DNA of 64,000 nt from Teichococcus rhizosphaerae (GCF_002631185.1 NZ_PDNU01000015.1:62001-126000), one strand, 5' to 3'; shown: positions 27,241-35,720, counted from the stretch's first letter. Numbers and translations are program-made. The notes: generated by a model not told the origin, from the sequence alone.

Positions 27241-27276
27241 AAAAAGGCCCGGGGAGTTCGCTCCCCGGGCCTTTTT
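27241..27276. terminator. bidirectional intrinsic terminator with UUCG loop
   Basis: A perfect 16-bp stem (AAAAAGGCCCGGGGAG and its complement) closes on a TTCG tetraloop and gives a T-run in both directions. It separates convergent typA and the XRE-cupin regulator, whose stop codon begins at the right edge. Confidence 0.95.
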
Positions 27277-27899
27277 CATGTCTCGCTCGCCGGCACCGTG
27301 ATCCAGAGGATGCGCGTCGGCGCCTCGGTCGGGTTGTCGAACATGTGCGGCACGGTGCTGGGGAAGCGGAAGCTGTCGCCTTCCTCCAGCAGGTGCGCCT
27401 CGTGGTCGAGCCACAGGCGCAGCGTGCCGGACAGCACATAGCCCGCCTTCTCCCCCTCGTGCCGGAAGAAGTCCGCACCGGACGAGCCGCCCGGGTTCAG
27501 CGTCAGCTCGTACATCTCCACGCTGCCCGGCGTGTCGGGGGCCAGCGCCTCCTTCAGCACGCCGGAAGAGGTCAGCCGCAGCAGGCGGCGCTGCGCGCGG
27601 CGCACGATGTGGCGCGGCGAGGCGCCGGTCGGCCGCTCCTCGAAGAAGAACGAGATCGGCACCCGCAGCGCCAGGCTGAGCAGCCGCAGCGTGCGGATGG
27701 AGGGCGTGGCCAGCCCGCGCTCCATCTGGCTGATCATGCCGGTGGACAGGCCGGTGCGCCGGCCCAGCTCCTGGATCGACAGCCCCATCCGCTGCCGCAG
27801 CACGCGCACGCATTCCCCCAGGCGGCGGTCGCTGGCGGCGTCGTCGGCGCTGGCGAGGTCCAGCGGGGGCATGGCGGCCAGCTCGGCCTCGGATTTCAT
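27276..27899 (-). CDS. XRE-family regulator with C-terminal cupin domain
   Basis: A 207-residue transcription factor: helix-turn-helix at about 28-84 (LGRRTGLSTGMISQMERGLA) and a cupin_2 effector domain at about 125-205. This architecture is that of PuuR-type regulators, which commonly control neighbouring amine, amino-acid or peptide uptake and oxidation genes. It is divergent from a binding protein and FAD-oxidase pair, the likely targets. Ligand unknown. The start at ATG 27899 is chosen because the upstream in-frame sequence would enter the divergent promoter region. Confidence 0.88.
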   Translation of the reverse strand: MKSEAELAAMPPLDLASADDAASDRRLGECVRVLRQRMGLSIQELGRRTGLSTGMISQMERGLATPSIRTLRLLSLALRVPISFFFEERPTGASPRHIVRRAQRRLLRLTSSGVLKEALAPDTPGSVEMYELTLNPGGSSGADFFRHEGEKAGYVLSGTLRLWLDHEAHLLEEGDSFRFPSTVPHMFDNPTEAPTRILWITVPASET

Positions 27900-27949
27900 G
27901 CGCCTCTCTCCTGCGGGTCGCCGCCGCCATGTCAGCCCTGCCGGACCGT

Positions 27950-28000
27950 TGCAAGATGATTGACAAGAAAATTTCATGAGAGTGAACATGAGGGCAAGGG
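27950..28000. promoter_or_regulatory. AT-rich divergent control region
   Basis: The centre of the 199-bp gap between the XRE-cupin gene and the binding-protein gene has TTGACA followed, 17 bp on, by TGAACA (+ direction), overlapping TTCA/TGAA and repeated CATGAG elements. It is a reasonable candidate promoter-operator for the regulator, by position and base composition. Confidence 0.4.
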
Positions 28001-28098
28001 TTTTGACCGGGCTGAAAAGACCCGCGCCGGGGAAGGGGCCGCGACCGGCCCGGCGCTGATCACGCGGCGGACGGCCCGGACCGTGGGAGACGAGAAGC

Positions 28099-29766
28099 AT
28101 GACGCATGACGAGACTGGCCCGCGCTGGCAGCGCATCCTCTCGCCCACGCGGCGCGGCCTGTTCGCCATTGGCGGCGGCGCGGCGGCGGCGCTGGCCGCC
28201 GGCCCGGCCCGGGCGCAGCCCCGCCCGCCCGAGAAGCCCAAGGGCCAGGTGGTGGCCGGCCTGTCGCAGGAGCCCACCGTCTTCCACCCGCTGATGCCGG
28301 GCATCGAGGTGGACCAGGGCGTGTGGTGGAACCTGTTCAGCACCCTCTGGTACATCGACCCGGACGGCAACTTCGTTCCCGACCTGGCGGCGGAGATGCC
28401 GAGCCAGCGGAACGGCGGCATCTCCGAGGACGGCCTGACCTGGAAGGTGAAGCTGCGCCAGGGCGTGAAGTGGCATGACGGCGCGCCCTTCACCGCCGAG
28501 GACGTGAAGTTCACCCTGGAGCTGATCAACAATCCCGGCTTTCGCGTCCGCAACCGCGTCGGGCACGGGCTGGTGCGGGACATCCAGGTGGTGGCGCCGG
28601 ACGAGATCCAGTGGCGGATGGAGACGGCCTACGCGCCCTATCTCTCCATCCTCTCGCTCACCTTCATCGTGCCGAAGCACAAGCTGGCCGACGCGGCGGA
28701 CCCCAACAACACGCCCTTCGCGGCGGCGCCCGTCGGCACCGGCGCGTTCCGCTGGGGCAGCCGCGCGGCGGGCGACCACATCCTGCTGAACGCCAACCCC
28801 GACTATCACGGCAAGGGGCCGTATGTGGAGCGGCTGGTGTTCAAGTACATCCCGGACCTGACGGTGCTCTACACCCAGTTCCGCACGGGCCAGGTCGACT
28901 ACACGGGCATCTCCGGCATCCTGCCCAATTTCGCGCGTGAGGCGCAGGGGCTGCGCGGCCGCAAGGTCCATGTGAACCCGATCGCCTCGGTGGAGAGCAT
29001 CGCGCCCAATCTCGGCTTCCCCGCCCTGGCCGACAAAACGGTACGCCAGGCGCTCTATCTGAGCATGAACAAGAAGGCGCTGATCGACGCCATCTATTAC
29101 GGCCTGCCGACGCCCACCGAATCCTTCCTGCCGCGGCAGAGCTGGGCCTACAACCCTGACCTGCCGCAGCACGAATACAACCCCGCCAAGGCCAATGCGC
29201 TGCTGGACGCGGCGGGCTGGAAGCGGGGCGCGGGCGGCATCCGCGAGAAGGACGGCGTGCGGCTGGAGTTCACCAACTCCACCACCACCGGCAACCAGGT
29301 GCGCGAGCAGGTGCAGCAATACCTGATGCAGGAATGGCAGGGCATCGGCGTCGGCATGAAGATCCAGAACATGCCCGCCGCCGTCATCTGGGGCGAGTTC
29401 TGGCAGCAGTCCAAGTTCAACTCCGTGCTGGTGAGCGTGAACTACATGCTGGGCAGCGACCCGGACGTGACGCCGCGCTTCAGCAGCAAGGCCATCCCCG
29501 CCAAGGGCGGGCGCGGGCAGAACACCTTCCAGTTCGAGAACGCCGAGGTGGACGCGCTGCTGCAGAAGGGCGCCACGCAGTTCGACCAGGCGGCGCGCAA
29601 GGCCACCTATGGCCGCATCCAGGAGATCATCCGCGACGAGCTGGCGATCCTGCCGATCTTCCAGCAGTCGCTGGTGGAAGGGGTGAAGGAGGGGCTGCAC
29701 GGCTTCCGCGCCAACATCAACACCTCCTCCAACTGCTGGAACATCCGCGAATGGTACTGGGCCTGA
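28099..29766 (+). CDS. ABC transporter substrate-binding protein, peptide/opine family (SBP_bac_5)
   Basis: A 555-residue periplasmic binding protein with a twin-arginine-like signal (TRRGLFAIGGG ... GPARA) and family-5 features: ATDL-like VADLAAEMP region, LRQGVKWHDGAPFTAEDVKFT near 117-137, and the C-terminal INTSSNCWNI. Family members bind oligopeptides, nickel or opines. No permease or ATPase gene is adjacent, so it must work with unlinked components. The final codons (WYWA, stop) are duplicated as a 15-bp unit with a second in-frame stop. It is divergent from the XRE-cupin regulator. Confidence 0.9.
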   Translation: MTHDETGPRWQRILSPTRRGLFAIGGGAAAALAAGPARAQPRPPEKPKGQVVAGLSQEPTVFHPLMPGIEVDQGVWWNLFSTLWYIDPDGNFVPDLAAEMPSQRNGGISEDGLTWKVKLRQGVKWHDGAPFTAEDVKFTLELINNPGFRVRNRVGHGLVRDIQVVAPDEIQWRMETAYAPYLSILSLTFIVPKHKLADAADPNNTPFAAAPVGTGAFRWGSRAAGDHILLNANPDYHGKGPYVERLVFKYIPDLTVLYTQFRTGQVDYTGISGILPNFAREAQGLRGRKVHVNPIASVESIAPNLGFPALADKTVRQALYLSMNKKALIDAIYYGLPTPTESFLPRQSWAYNPDLPQHEYNPAKANALLDAAGWKRGAGGIREKDGVRLEFTNSTTTGNQVREQVQQYLMQEWQGIGVGMKIQNMPAAVIWGEFWQQSKFNSVLVSVNYMLGSDPDVTPRFSSKAIPAKGGRGQNTFQFENAEVDALLQKGATQFDQAARKATYGRIQEIIRDELAILPIFQQSLVEGVKEGLHGFRANINTSSNCWNIREWYWA

Positions 29767-29781
29767 TGGTACTGGACCTGA
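29752..29781 (+). repeat. 15-bp duplication across the binding-protein stop codon
   Basis: ATGGTACTGGGCCTG is followed by ATGGTACTGGACCTG. Both copies contain TGA in the gene's frame once joined to the next base. Confidence 0.92.
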
Positions 29782-29795
29782 CGCGGGGCCGCATG

Positions 29796-29817
29796 GGGGC
29801 CGCCGGCGGGCGGCCCC
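29796..29817 (+). terminator. intrinsic terminator after the binding-protein gene
   Basis: A 9-bp stem GGGGCCGCC/GGCGGCCCC with a GGCG loop is followed by TTTCTCTT. It lies between the binding-protein gene and the oxidase gene and may be partial, allowing read-through. Confidence 0.7.
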
Positions 29818-29853
29818 TTTCTCTTCGCCCGACCCACAGCAAGGATTGCCTTC

Positions 29854-31182
29854 ATGTCGCCTCCTGTCGACCGCATCGCCAGCGATGAGAAGCTGCCGGA
29901 GGCGGTCGATGTCGTCGTCATCGGCGCCGGCATCATCGGCGTCGCCGCCGCCTACCATCTCGCGAAGAAGGGCCATTCGGTCGCGCTGATCGAGAAGGGG
30001 CATGTCGGGGCCGAGCAGTCCAGCCGCAACTGGGGCTGGTGCCGCCAGCAGGGGCGGGACCGGCACGAGATCCCGCTCGCCCGCGCCAGCCTCGAGATGT
30101 GGGGCACGCTGCACGAGGAGATCGGCGCCGATCTCGGCTTCCGCCGCAAGGGCGTGCTGTGGGTGACGCGGGACCCGAAGGAGCTGGCCGGCTGGGAGCG
30201 CTGGGCGAACGACGCGCGCCAGATGCAGGTGCACAGCCACATGCTGAGCGCCGCCGAGGTGGCCGAGCGCCTGCCCGGCAGCAACGAGGGCTGGATCGGC
30301 GGCATGGAAACGCCGAGCGACGGGCGCGCCGAGCCCTCGAAGGCCGCGCCCGCGCTGGCGGCGGCGGCGCGCCGGCTGGGCGTGAGGCTGTTCCAGAACT
30401 GCGCCGCGCGCGGGCTGGAAACCAGGGCCGGCGCCATCGACGCGGTGGTGACGGAGAAGGGCCGCATCCGCACGCAGACCGTGCTGCTGGCGGGCGGGGC
30501 GTGGTCCACTCTGTTCTGCCGCCGCCATGGCATCGACCTGCCGCAGGCCATGGTGACGGGCACCGCCTTCCGCACCACCGCCGCCCCCGCCCTGACCGAG
30601 GGCGCGCTGGGCACGCCCGGCTACTGCATGCGCCGGCGCGAGGATGGCGGCTTCACCGTGGCGCTGCGCGGCCGCGGCACGCTGCACCTGACGCCGGACG
30701 GGCTGCGCTACGCGCGCCAGTTCTGGCCCACCTTCCGCCAGCGCGCCGCCAAGCTGAAGATCCGCGTGGGCAAGCCGTTCCTGGACGGGCTGCTGGCCGG
30801 CGCCTCCTGGTCGCTCGACCGCGAGACGCCCTTCGAGCGCAACCGCGTGCTGGACCCCACGCCGGACATGACGCTGGTGGAGGAGGCGCTCGCCATGCTG
30901 CGCGCGGCGCATCCCTCGTTCGCCGGCATCGGCTGCGCCGAGGCCTGGGCCGGCTCCATCGACTCGACGCCGGACGCGGTGCCGGTGATCTCGGCGGTGG
31001 AGAAGCTCAAGGGCTTCCACCTGGCCACCGGCTTCAGCGGGCACGGCTTCGGCATCGGGCCGGCGGCGGGGCGGCTGGCGGCGGACATCGTGGCGGGCGA
31101 CGCGCCGATCGTCGATCCGCGCGCCTACCGCTACAGCCGGCTGGTGGACGGAACCTCGCTGGCGCCGGCCGGCGCGCTGTAG
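29854..31182 (+). CDS. FAD-dependent oxidoreductase, DAO family
   Basis: A 442-residue flavoprotein of the glycine/D-amino-acid oxidase superfamily. FAD is bound by VVIGAGIIGVAAAYHLA (21-37). SSRNWGWCRQQGRDR (57-71) contains the conserved region near the isoalloxazine, where Cys63 may carry covalent flavin, as in sarcosine- or PuuB-type enzymes (inference). GFSGHGFGIGPAAGR near the C terminus closes the FAD domain. Together with the upstream binding protein and the divergent cupin regulator it suggests uptake and oxidation of an amine, D-amino acid or N-alkyl amino acid. Confidence 0.88.
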   Translation: MSPPVDRIASDEKLPEAVDVVVIGAGIIGVAAAYHLAKKGHSVALIEKGHVGAEQSSRNWGWCRQQGRDRHEIPLARASLEMWGTLHEEIGADLGFRRKGVLWVTRDPKELAGWERWANDARQMQVHSHMLSAAEVAERLPGSNEGWIGGMETPSDGRAEPSKAAPALAAAARRLGVRLFQNCAARGLETRAGAIDAVVTEKGRIRTQTVLLAGGAWSTLFCRRHGIDLPQAMVTGTAFRTTAAPALTEGALGTPGYCMRRREDGGFTVALRGRGTLHLTPDGLRYARQFWPTFRQRAAKLKIRVGKPFLDGLLAGASWSLDRETPFERNRVLDPTPDMTLVEEALAMLRAAHPSFAGIGCAEAWAGSIDSTPDAVPVISAVEKLKGFHLATGFSGHGFGIGPAAGRLAADIVAGDAPIVDPRAYRYSRLVDGTSLAPAGAL

Positions 31183-31187
31183 CGACC

Positions 31188-31208
31188 GGCCCGGCGCGCC
31201 GCCGGGCC
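31188..31208 (+). terminator. GC hairpin after the FAD oxidoreductase gene
   Basis: GGCCCGGCG and CGCCGGGCC form a perfect 9-bp stem with a 3-nt loop, 6 bp after the stop. No T-run follows immediately; a pyrimidine-rich 13-bp array starts at 31246. Confidence 0.5.
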
Positions 31209-31245
31209 ATGGCGCTCCGCCCCGGCGAGGCCCCGCCTTCGCCCC

Positions 31246-31284
31246 CTTCTCCCGCTCCTTTCTCCCGCTCCTTTCTCCCGCTCC
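31246..31284 (+). repeat. 13-bp tandem array, pyrimidine-only core
   Basis: Three units of TTTCTCCCGCTCC (first begins CTT) lie head to tail between the oxidoreductase and the AGE-type isomerase gene. Confidence 0.92.
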
Positions 31285-31330
31285 GGCCGGCCGCTTGCGG
31301 AAGGAAGGGCGGGCGGGGTAACGCGGCGGC

Positions 31331-32422
31331 GTGGAACAACACGATCTCTGGCCCTGGCTGACACAGCGGGCCTGGCCCTGCTGGCTCGCCCATGGCGTCG
31401 ACTGGCGGGCCGGCGCCTTCCATGAGAGCCTCACCCTCGACGGATATGCCTGCGCGGCGGAGTTCCGCCGCCTGAGGGTGGCGGCGCGGCAGGTCTACAG
31501 CTTCTCGCTCGCCCACCGCGCGGGCCTGCCCCGCGCCGCCGAGGCGGTGGAGCTCGGCCTCGACTTCCTCCGCCGCCGCGCCCGCCAGCCGGATGGCGGC
31601 TATGCCTGGCGCTTCGACCTCTCGGGGCGCGTGGCGGACGACCGGCGCGACCTCTACGACCATGCCTTCGTGCTGCTGGCGCTCTCCGCCGCCACGGCCG
31701 TGCTGCCGGCCGCGCCGCTGCGCGAGATGGCGCTGGCGCTGGACGCCTTCATCGAGCGGCGCATGTCCCACCCGGCGGGCGGATACGTGGAAAGCCTGCC
31801 ACCCGCCCTGCCGCGCCGGCAGAACCCGCACATGCACCTGCTGGAGGCCCGCCTCGCCGCCCTGGAGGCGTTCGGCGAGCCGTGCTTCCTGGAAGGCGCC
31901 ACGCGGCTGCTGGCGCTGTTCCGCGCGCGCTTCTTCCAGCCGGCCAGCGGCACCCTGGCCGAGTTCCTGGACGACCGCCTGGCGCCGCCCGCCGCGCCGC
32001 ACCCGGTGGAGCCCGGGCATCACTGCGAATGGATCTGGCTGCTGCGCTGGCATGCGCGCCTCGCCGGAGGCCATGCCGCGCCGGCCGAGGCGGCGGCATT
32101 GCGCGCCTTTCTCGACCGCCCCGCCGCCCGCCGCCCCGAGGGCGCGCTGCGCGACGTGCTGGACAGCGGCGGCGCCGTGCTGGAGGAGGGCGCCCGCCTC
32201 TGGCCGCAGAGCGAGTGGCTGAAGGCCGCCGCCACGCCGGAGGAGCGGGCCGGCGCCGCCCGCGTGCTCGGCGCTTATCTGCGCCCCGACGGGCTGTGGC
32301 ACGAGCGCCGCCTGCCCGATGGCCGCCTCAGCGAGGAGCCGGCCCCGGCCAGCAGCCTGTATCATTTGAGCTGCGCCATTGCCGCCCTGGCCGCGCCCGC
32401 GGCGTTAAGCGGCAAGAGCTGA
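31331..32422 (+). CDS. AGE-family sugar epimerase/isomerase
   Basis: A 363-residue (alpha/alpha)6-barrel protein of the N-acylglucosamine 2-epimerase/mannose isomerase group. Family landmarks are the YDHAFVLLAL segment near 110, QNPHMHLLEARLAA near 160 with a conserved histidine pair, and PGHHCEWIWLLRW near 228, which holds another active-site His. Short length and absence of a phosphate-binding extension fit free-sugar isomerases. The GTG start at 31331 is taken from the position of homology. The gene precedes trkA by 13 bp, but a functional link is not obvious. Confidence 0.85.
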   Translation: MEQHDLWPWLTQRAWPCWLAHGVDWRAGAFHESLTLDGYACAAEFRRLRVAARQVYSFSLAHRAGLPRAAEAVELGLDFLRRRARQPDGGYAWRFDLSGRVADDRRDLYDHAFVLLALSAATAVLPAAPLREMALALDAFIERRMSHPAGGYVESLPPALPRRQNPHMHLLEARLAALEAFGEPCFLEGATRLLALFRARFFQPASGTLAEFLDDRLAPPAAPHPVEPGHHCEWIWLLRWHARLAGGHAAPAEAAALRAFLDRPAARRPEGALRDVLDSGGAVLEEGARLWPQSEWLKAAATPEERAGAARVLGAYLRPDGLWHERRLPDGRLSEEPAPASSLYHLSCAIAALAAPAALSGKS

Positions 32423-32435
32423 GCGGAGCGGGGCC

Positions 32436-33965
32436 ATGCGCATCATCGTCTGCGGCGCCGGGCAGGTCGGCACCACCATCGCGCGGCACCTGGCGCGGGA
32501 GGGCAACGACGTCACCGTCATCGACCTTTCGGAGGAGCAGGCCCGCCGCGCCGACGAGAGCTACGACGTGCGCGGCATGGCCGGCCACGCCTCCCACCCC
32601 GAGGTGCTGCGCCGCGCCGGGGCCAAGGACGCCGACCTGCTGATCGCCGTCACCCGCTCGGACGAGGTGAACATGGTGGCCTGCCAGGTGGCCTATTCCC
32701 TGTTCCGCGTGAAGCGGCGCATCGCCCGGCTGCGCCACCACGGCTACCTGGAGCCGATCTGGACCAACCTCTACGCCCAGGACCAGATGCCGGTGGACGT
32801 CATCATCTCGCCGGAGGTGGAGGTGGCGCGCGGCATCGCCCGGCGGCTGCGCACCCCCGGCGCCTTCGACATGGTGCCGCTGGCCGATGGCCGGGTGCAG
32901 CTGCTCGGCATCCATTGCGAGGACGCCGCATGCCACGTCGCCGGCAGGCCGCTGCGCGACCTGCGCCAGCGCGCCGCCGAGAACGGCTTCGTCGTCGTGG
33001 CCCTGGTGCGGGAAGGCCGCGCCTTCGTGCCGCGGCCGGAGGACGAGGTGCGCTGCGGCGACGATGTCTATGTCATCGCCCAGCCCGCCCAGGCGGACCA
33101 GGTGATGGCCGCCTTCGGCCACCGGGAGCAGGTGGCGCGGCGCGTGGTCATCGTCGGCGGCGGCCATGTCGGGCTGCACCTGGCGCGGATGCTGGGGCGG
33201 GAGGCGCTGGTCTCCCTCAAGGTCATCGAGCACAGCCCGGAGCGGGCCAGGGAGGTGGCGCAGGAGCTTGGCTCCTCCGTGGTCGTGCTGCAGGGCGACG
33301 CGCTGGACCGCGAGCTGCTGGAGGAGGCCAATATCGGCGCGGCGGAAACCGTGGTCGCCGTCACCAATGACGACGAGACCAACATCTTCGTCTCCGTGCT
33401 GGCCAAGCGGGCCGGCTGCCAGCGCGCCATCACCCTGGTGAACAAGGGCTCCTACGAGCCGATGATGGACACGCTCGGCGTCGACACGGTGGTCAGCCCC
33501 AGCAGCATCACCATCTCCTCCATTCTGCGGCATGTGCGGCGCGGCGCCATCGCGCAGGTCTATCAGCTGCGCGGCGATTTCGGCGAGGTGCTGGAAGCGA
33601 AGGCCCTGGCCGGCTCCCGCCTGGTCAGCGGCAGGTTGGGCGAGATCGGGCTGCCGCCGGGCATGCTGATCGGCGCCGTGCTGCGCGAGGGCGAGGCCAT
33701 CATCCCCAACGCCGCCACCCGCATCCAGCCGGGCGACGACATCATCGCCGTGGTCTCGCACGCGGCGCTGAAGCAGGCCGAGGCCGTGCTGACGGTGCCC
33801 GGCCACGAGGATGACCGCCCGCCGCCCGGCCCCGCCGGCCTCGACCCCGACAGCCTCGACCCCGACAGCCCCGCCCTCCACAGCTCCGGCCCCGACAGCT
33901 CTGGTCCCGACAGCTCCGGTCCTGCCCGTTCCCATCCCGCCGGCCGCGGCCCCGATGCGGCCTGA
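32436..33965 (+). CDS. trkA: Trk potassium uptake regulator TrkA with repeat-built C-terminal tail
   Basis: Peripheral membrane NAD(H)-binding gating subunit of the Trk potassium channel. Two RCK_N/RCK_C pairs are visible: GAGQVGTTIA at 7-16 and GGGHVGLHLA near 241-250. Typical TrkA proteins end at about 458 residues. Here 50 extra residues follow (PPGPAGLDPDSLDPDS and similar), encoded by six 15-bp units. The last 11 bp overlap the trkH ATG. The tail is unlike any part of the family and may be disordered. Confidence 0.94.
   Translation: MRIIVCGAGQVGTTIARHLAREGNDVTVIDLSEEQARRADESYDVRGMAGHASHPEVLRRAGAKDADLLIAVTRSDEVNMVACQVAYSLFRVKRRIARLRHHGYLEPIWTNLYAQDQMPVDVIISPEVEVARGIARRLRTPGAFDMVPLADGRVQLLGIHCEDAACHVAGRPLRDLRQRAAENGFVVVALVREGRAFVPRPEDEVRCGDDVYVIAQPAQADQVMAAFGHREQVARRVVIVGGGHVGLHLARMLGREALVSLKVIEHSPERAREVAQELGSSVVVLQGDALDRELLEEANIGAAETVVAVTNDDETNIFVSVLAKRAGCQRAITLVNKGSYEPMMDTLGVDTVVSPSSITISSILRHVRRGAIAQVYQLRGDFGEVLEAKALAGSRLVSGRLGEIGLPPGMLIGAVLREGEAIIPNAATRIQPGDDIIAVVSHAALKQAEAVLTVPGHEDDRPPPGPAGLDPDSLDPDSPALHSSGPDSSGPDSSGPARSHPAGRGPDAA
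33840..33929 (+). repeat. 15-bp tandem array in the trkA 3' end
   Basis: Units start at 33840, 33855, 33870, 33885, 33900 and 33915. The first two are identical (CTCGACCCCGACAGC); later units diverge but five of six end in ACAGC. The same DNA is open in the trkH frame. Confidence 0.92.
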
Positions 33966-35457
33966 AGCGCCGCGCCCGGCGGGGCTGGGAGGCTGGTCGC
34001 CGCCGCCGCTGCGGCCGGTGCTGCACCTCACCAGCGGCATGCTGCTGGCCCTGGCCGCCTTCATGCTGCTGCCGGCGGCGCTCGACGCGGCGCATGGCCA
34101 TCCGGACTGGAAGCCCTTCGCCACGGCGAGCCTCGGCCTGCTGGCCGGCGCGGGGCTGCTGTTCCGTGCCACGCGCTGCCCGCTGGCGGAGGGGCTGACG
34201 CTGCGCCAGGCCTTCGTGCTGACGCCGCTGAGCTGGGCCACCATCACCGCCTGCGCCGCCATCCCGCTCTACCTGTCGCAGCACCCCGGCCTCGGCGGCA
34301 GCCTGACCAACGCCTATTTCGAGGCGGTCTCGGGCCTCACCACCACCGGCGCCACCGTGGTCACGGGGCTGGACCACGCGCCGCCCGGCATCCTGCTCTG
34401 GCGCTCGCTGCTGCAATGGCTGGGCGGCATCGGCATCATCGCCACGGCCGTGGCCATCCTGCCGGCGCTCGGCGTCGGCGGCATGCAGCTCTTCCGCACG
34501 GAAAGCTCGGACCGCTCGGAGAAGGTGCTGCCGCGCGCGCGCCAGATCGCCACGGCCATCACCCTGGTCTATGTGGGCCTGACGGCGGCCTGCGCCCTGG
34601 CCTACCTGGCCGCCGGCATGGCGGCGTTCGACGCGGTGGTGCACGCGCTCAGCACCATCTCCACCGCCGGCTTCTCCACCTCCGACGCCTCCCTGGCCCG
34701 CTGGGACAGCCCGGCCGTCCACTGGATCGCCACGGTGGGGATGCTGGCCGGCGCGCTGCCCTTCGTGCTCTACCTGCGCGCCCTGCGCCGGGACTGGGAG
34801 ATCCTGCGGGACCCGCAGGTGCGGGCGCTGCTCGGCCTGCTGCTGGGCGCCACCCTGCTGGTGGCGGCCATCCTGCTGGTCCGCGGCGTCTATGGCGTGG
34901 AGGAGGCGCTGCGCCACGCGGCGCTCAGCGTGGTCTCGGTGGTCACCACCACCGGCTATGCCTCGGCCGACTACACGAAGTGGGGCGGGGCGGCCGTCGG
35001 CATCTTCTTCGCGCTGATGTTCGTGGGCGGCTGCACCGGCTCCACGGCGGGCGGCATGAAGATCTTCCGCTTCCTGGTGGTGGCCATCATGCTGCGGGCG
35101 CACTTCCTGCGGCTGCTCTACCCGCGCGGCGTGTTTCCCCGCGTCTATGCCGGCCGCCCCCTGCCGGACGACGTGATCGGCTCCGTCGTGGTGTTCTTCG
35201 CCCTCTACTTCTTCTGCTACGGCGCCATCACCATCGCGCTGATGGCGATGGAGCTGGACTTCCTCACCAGCGCCAGCACCGCGGTCAGCATGCTCTCCAA
35301 TGTCGGCCCCGGCCTCGGGCCGCTCACCGGGCCGGAAGGCAACTTCTCGGCCATGCCGGAGGCGGCGAAGTGGCTGCTCTGCTTCGCCATGCTGCTCGGC
35401 CGGCTGGAGCTGTTCACCGTGCTGATCCTGTTCATGCCGCGCTTCTGGCGCGGCTGA
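33955..35457 (+). CDS. trkH: Trk potassium transporter membrane subunit TrkH
   Basis: Potassium channel-like subunit, 500 residues with about ten membrane segments arranged as four M1-P-M2 repeats. Filter regions include TTTGATV (first loop), STAGFSTSD, TTTGYASADY and LSNVGPGLG. ATG 33955 overlaps trkA by 11 bp and is chosen as the start; an in-frame ATG at 33811 would add a Pro/Thr/Ala-rich 48-residue leader read from the trkA repeat array. The 3' end runs into a 16-bp tandem array that includes its stop codon. Confidence 0.93.
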   Translation: MRPEAPRPAGLGGWSPPPLRPVLHLTSGMLLALAAFMLLPAALDAAHGHPDWKPFATASLGLLAGAGLLFRATRCPLAEGLTLRQAFVLTPLSWATITACAAIPLYLSQHPGLGGSLTNAYFEAVSGLTTTGATVVTGLDHAPPGILLWRSLLQWLGGIGIIATAVAILPALGVGGMQLFRTESSDRSEKVLPRARQIATAITLVYVGLTAACALAYLAAGMAAFDAVVHALSTISTAGFSTSDASLARWDSPAVHWIATVGMLAGALPFVLYLRALRRDWEILRDPQVRALLGLLLGATLLVAAILLVRGVYGVEEALRHAALSVVSVVTTTGYASADYTKWGGAAVGIFFALMFVGGCTGSTAGGMKIFRFLVVAIMLRAHFLRLLYPRGVFPRVYAGRPLPDDVIGSVVVFFALYFFCYGAITIALMAMELDFLTSASTAVSMLSNVGPGLGPLTGPEGNFSAMPEAAKWLLCFAMLLGRLELFTVLILFMPRFWRG

Positions 35458-35510
35458 CCCTCGGCGCGGCTGACCCTCGGCGCGGCTGCTCCGGGGCGCG
35501 GCTGCTCCGG
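35447..35510 (+). repeat. 16-bp tandem array across the trkH stop codon
   Basis: Four units begin at 35447, 35463, 35479 and 35495. The first two are GGCGCGGCTGACCCTC, the last two GGCGCGGCTGCTCCGG. Unlike the other arrays, the unit is not a multiple of three. Confidence 0.95.
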
Positions 35511-35527
35511 CGCATCCGGCCAGCGCC

Positions 35528-35710
35528 TCATTCGCCGAGCAGCAGGCTCCCGCCCCAGGAAAGCCCGATCATCGCCGCCACCATTCCCGCGGCGGTGCGG
35601 GGGTGGCGCGCGGCGCGGTCGAGGAACAGCCCGGCCAGGCCCGCCCCGAGCGCGAAAAGCGACAGCACCAGCAGGAAGCCGGCCAGCACCGGCATGCCAG
35701 CCGTCACCAT
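35528..35710 (-). CDS. small two-span membrane protein
   Basis: A 60-residue hydrophobic protein of no family known to me. Two membrane segments are likely (about 6-29 and 42-57) with a short basic loop DRAARHPRT between them. It lies 10 bp after the 99-residue gene and is probably co-transcribed with it. There is no strong ribosome site, so coupling to the upstream gene is likely if it is real. Confidence 0.5.
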   Translation of the reverse strand: MVTAGMPVLAGFLLVLSLFALGAGLAGLFLDRAARHPRTAAGMVAAMIGLSWGGSLLLGE

Positions 35711-35720
35711 GGCGGTGGGC

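Noticed and set aside
28060-31434. An 1124-codon open frame on the minus strand
   Set aside because: It mirrors the binding-protein and FAD-oxidase genes. Composition is His/Arg/Gln/Gly-biased, and it would also cross a terminator and the divergent promoter.
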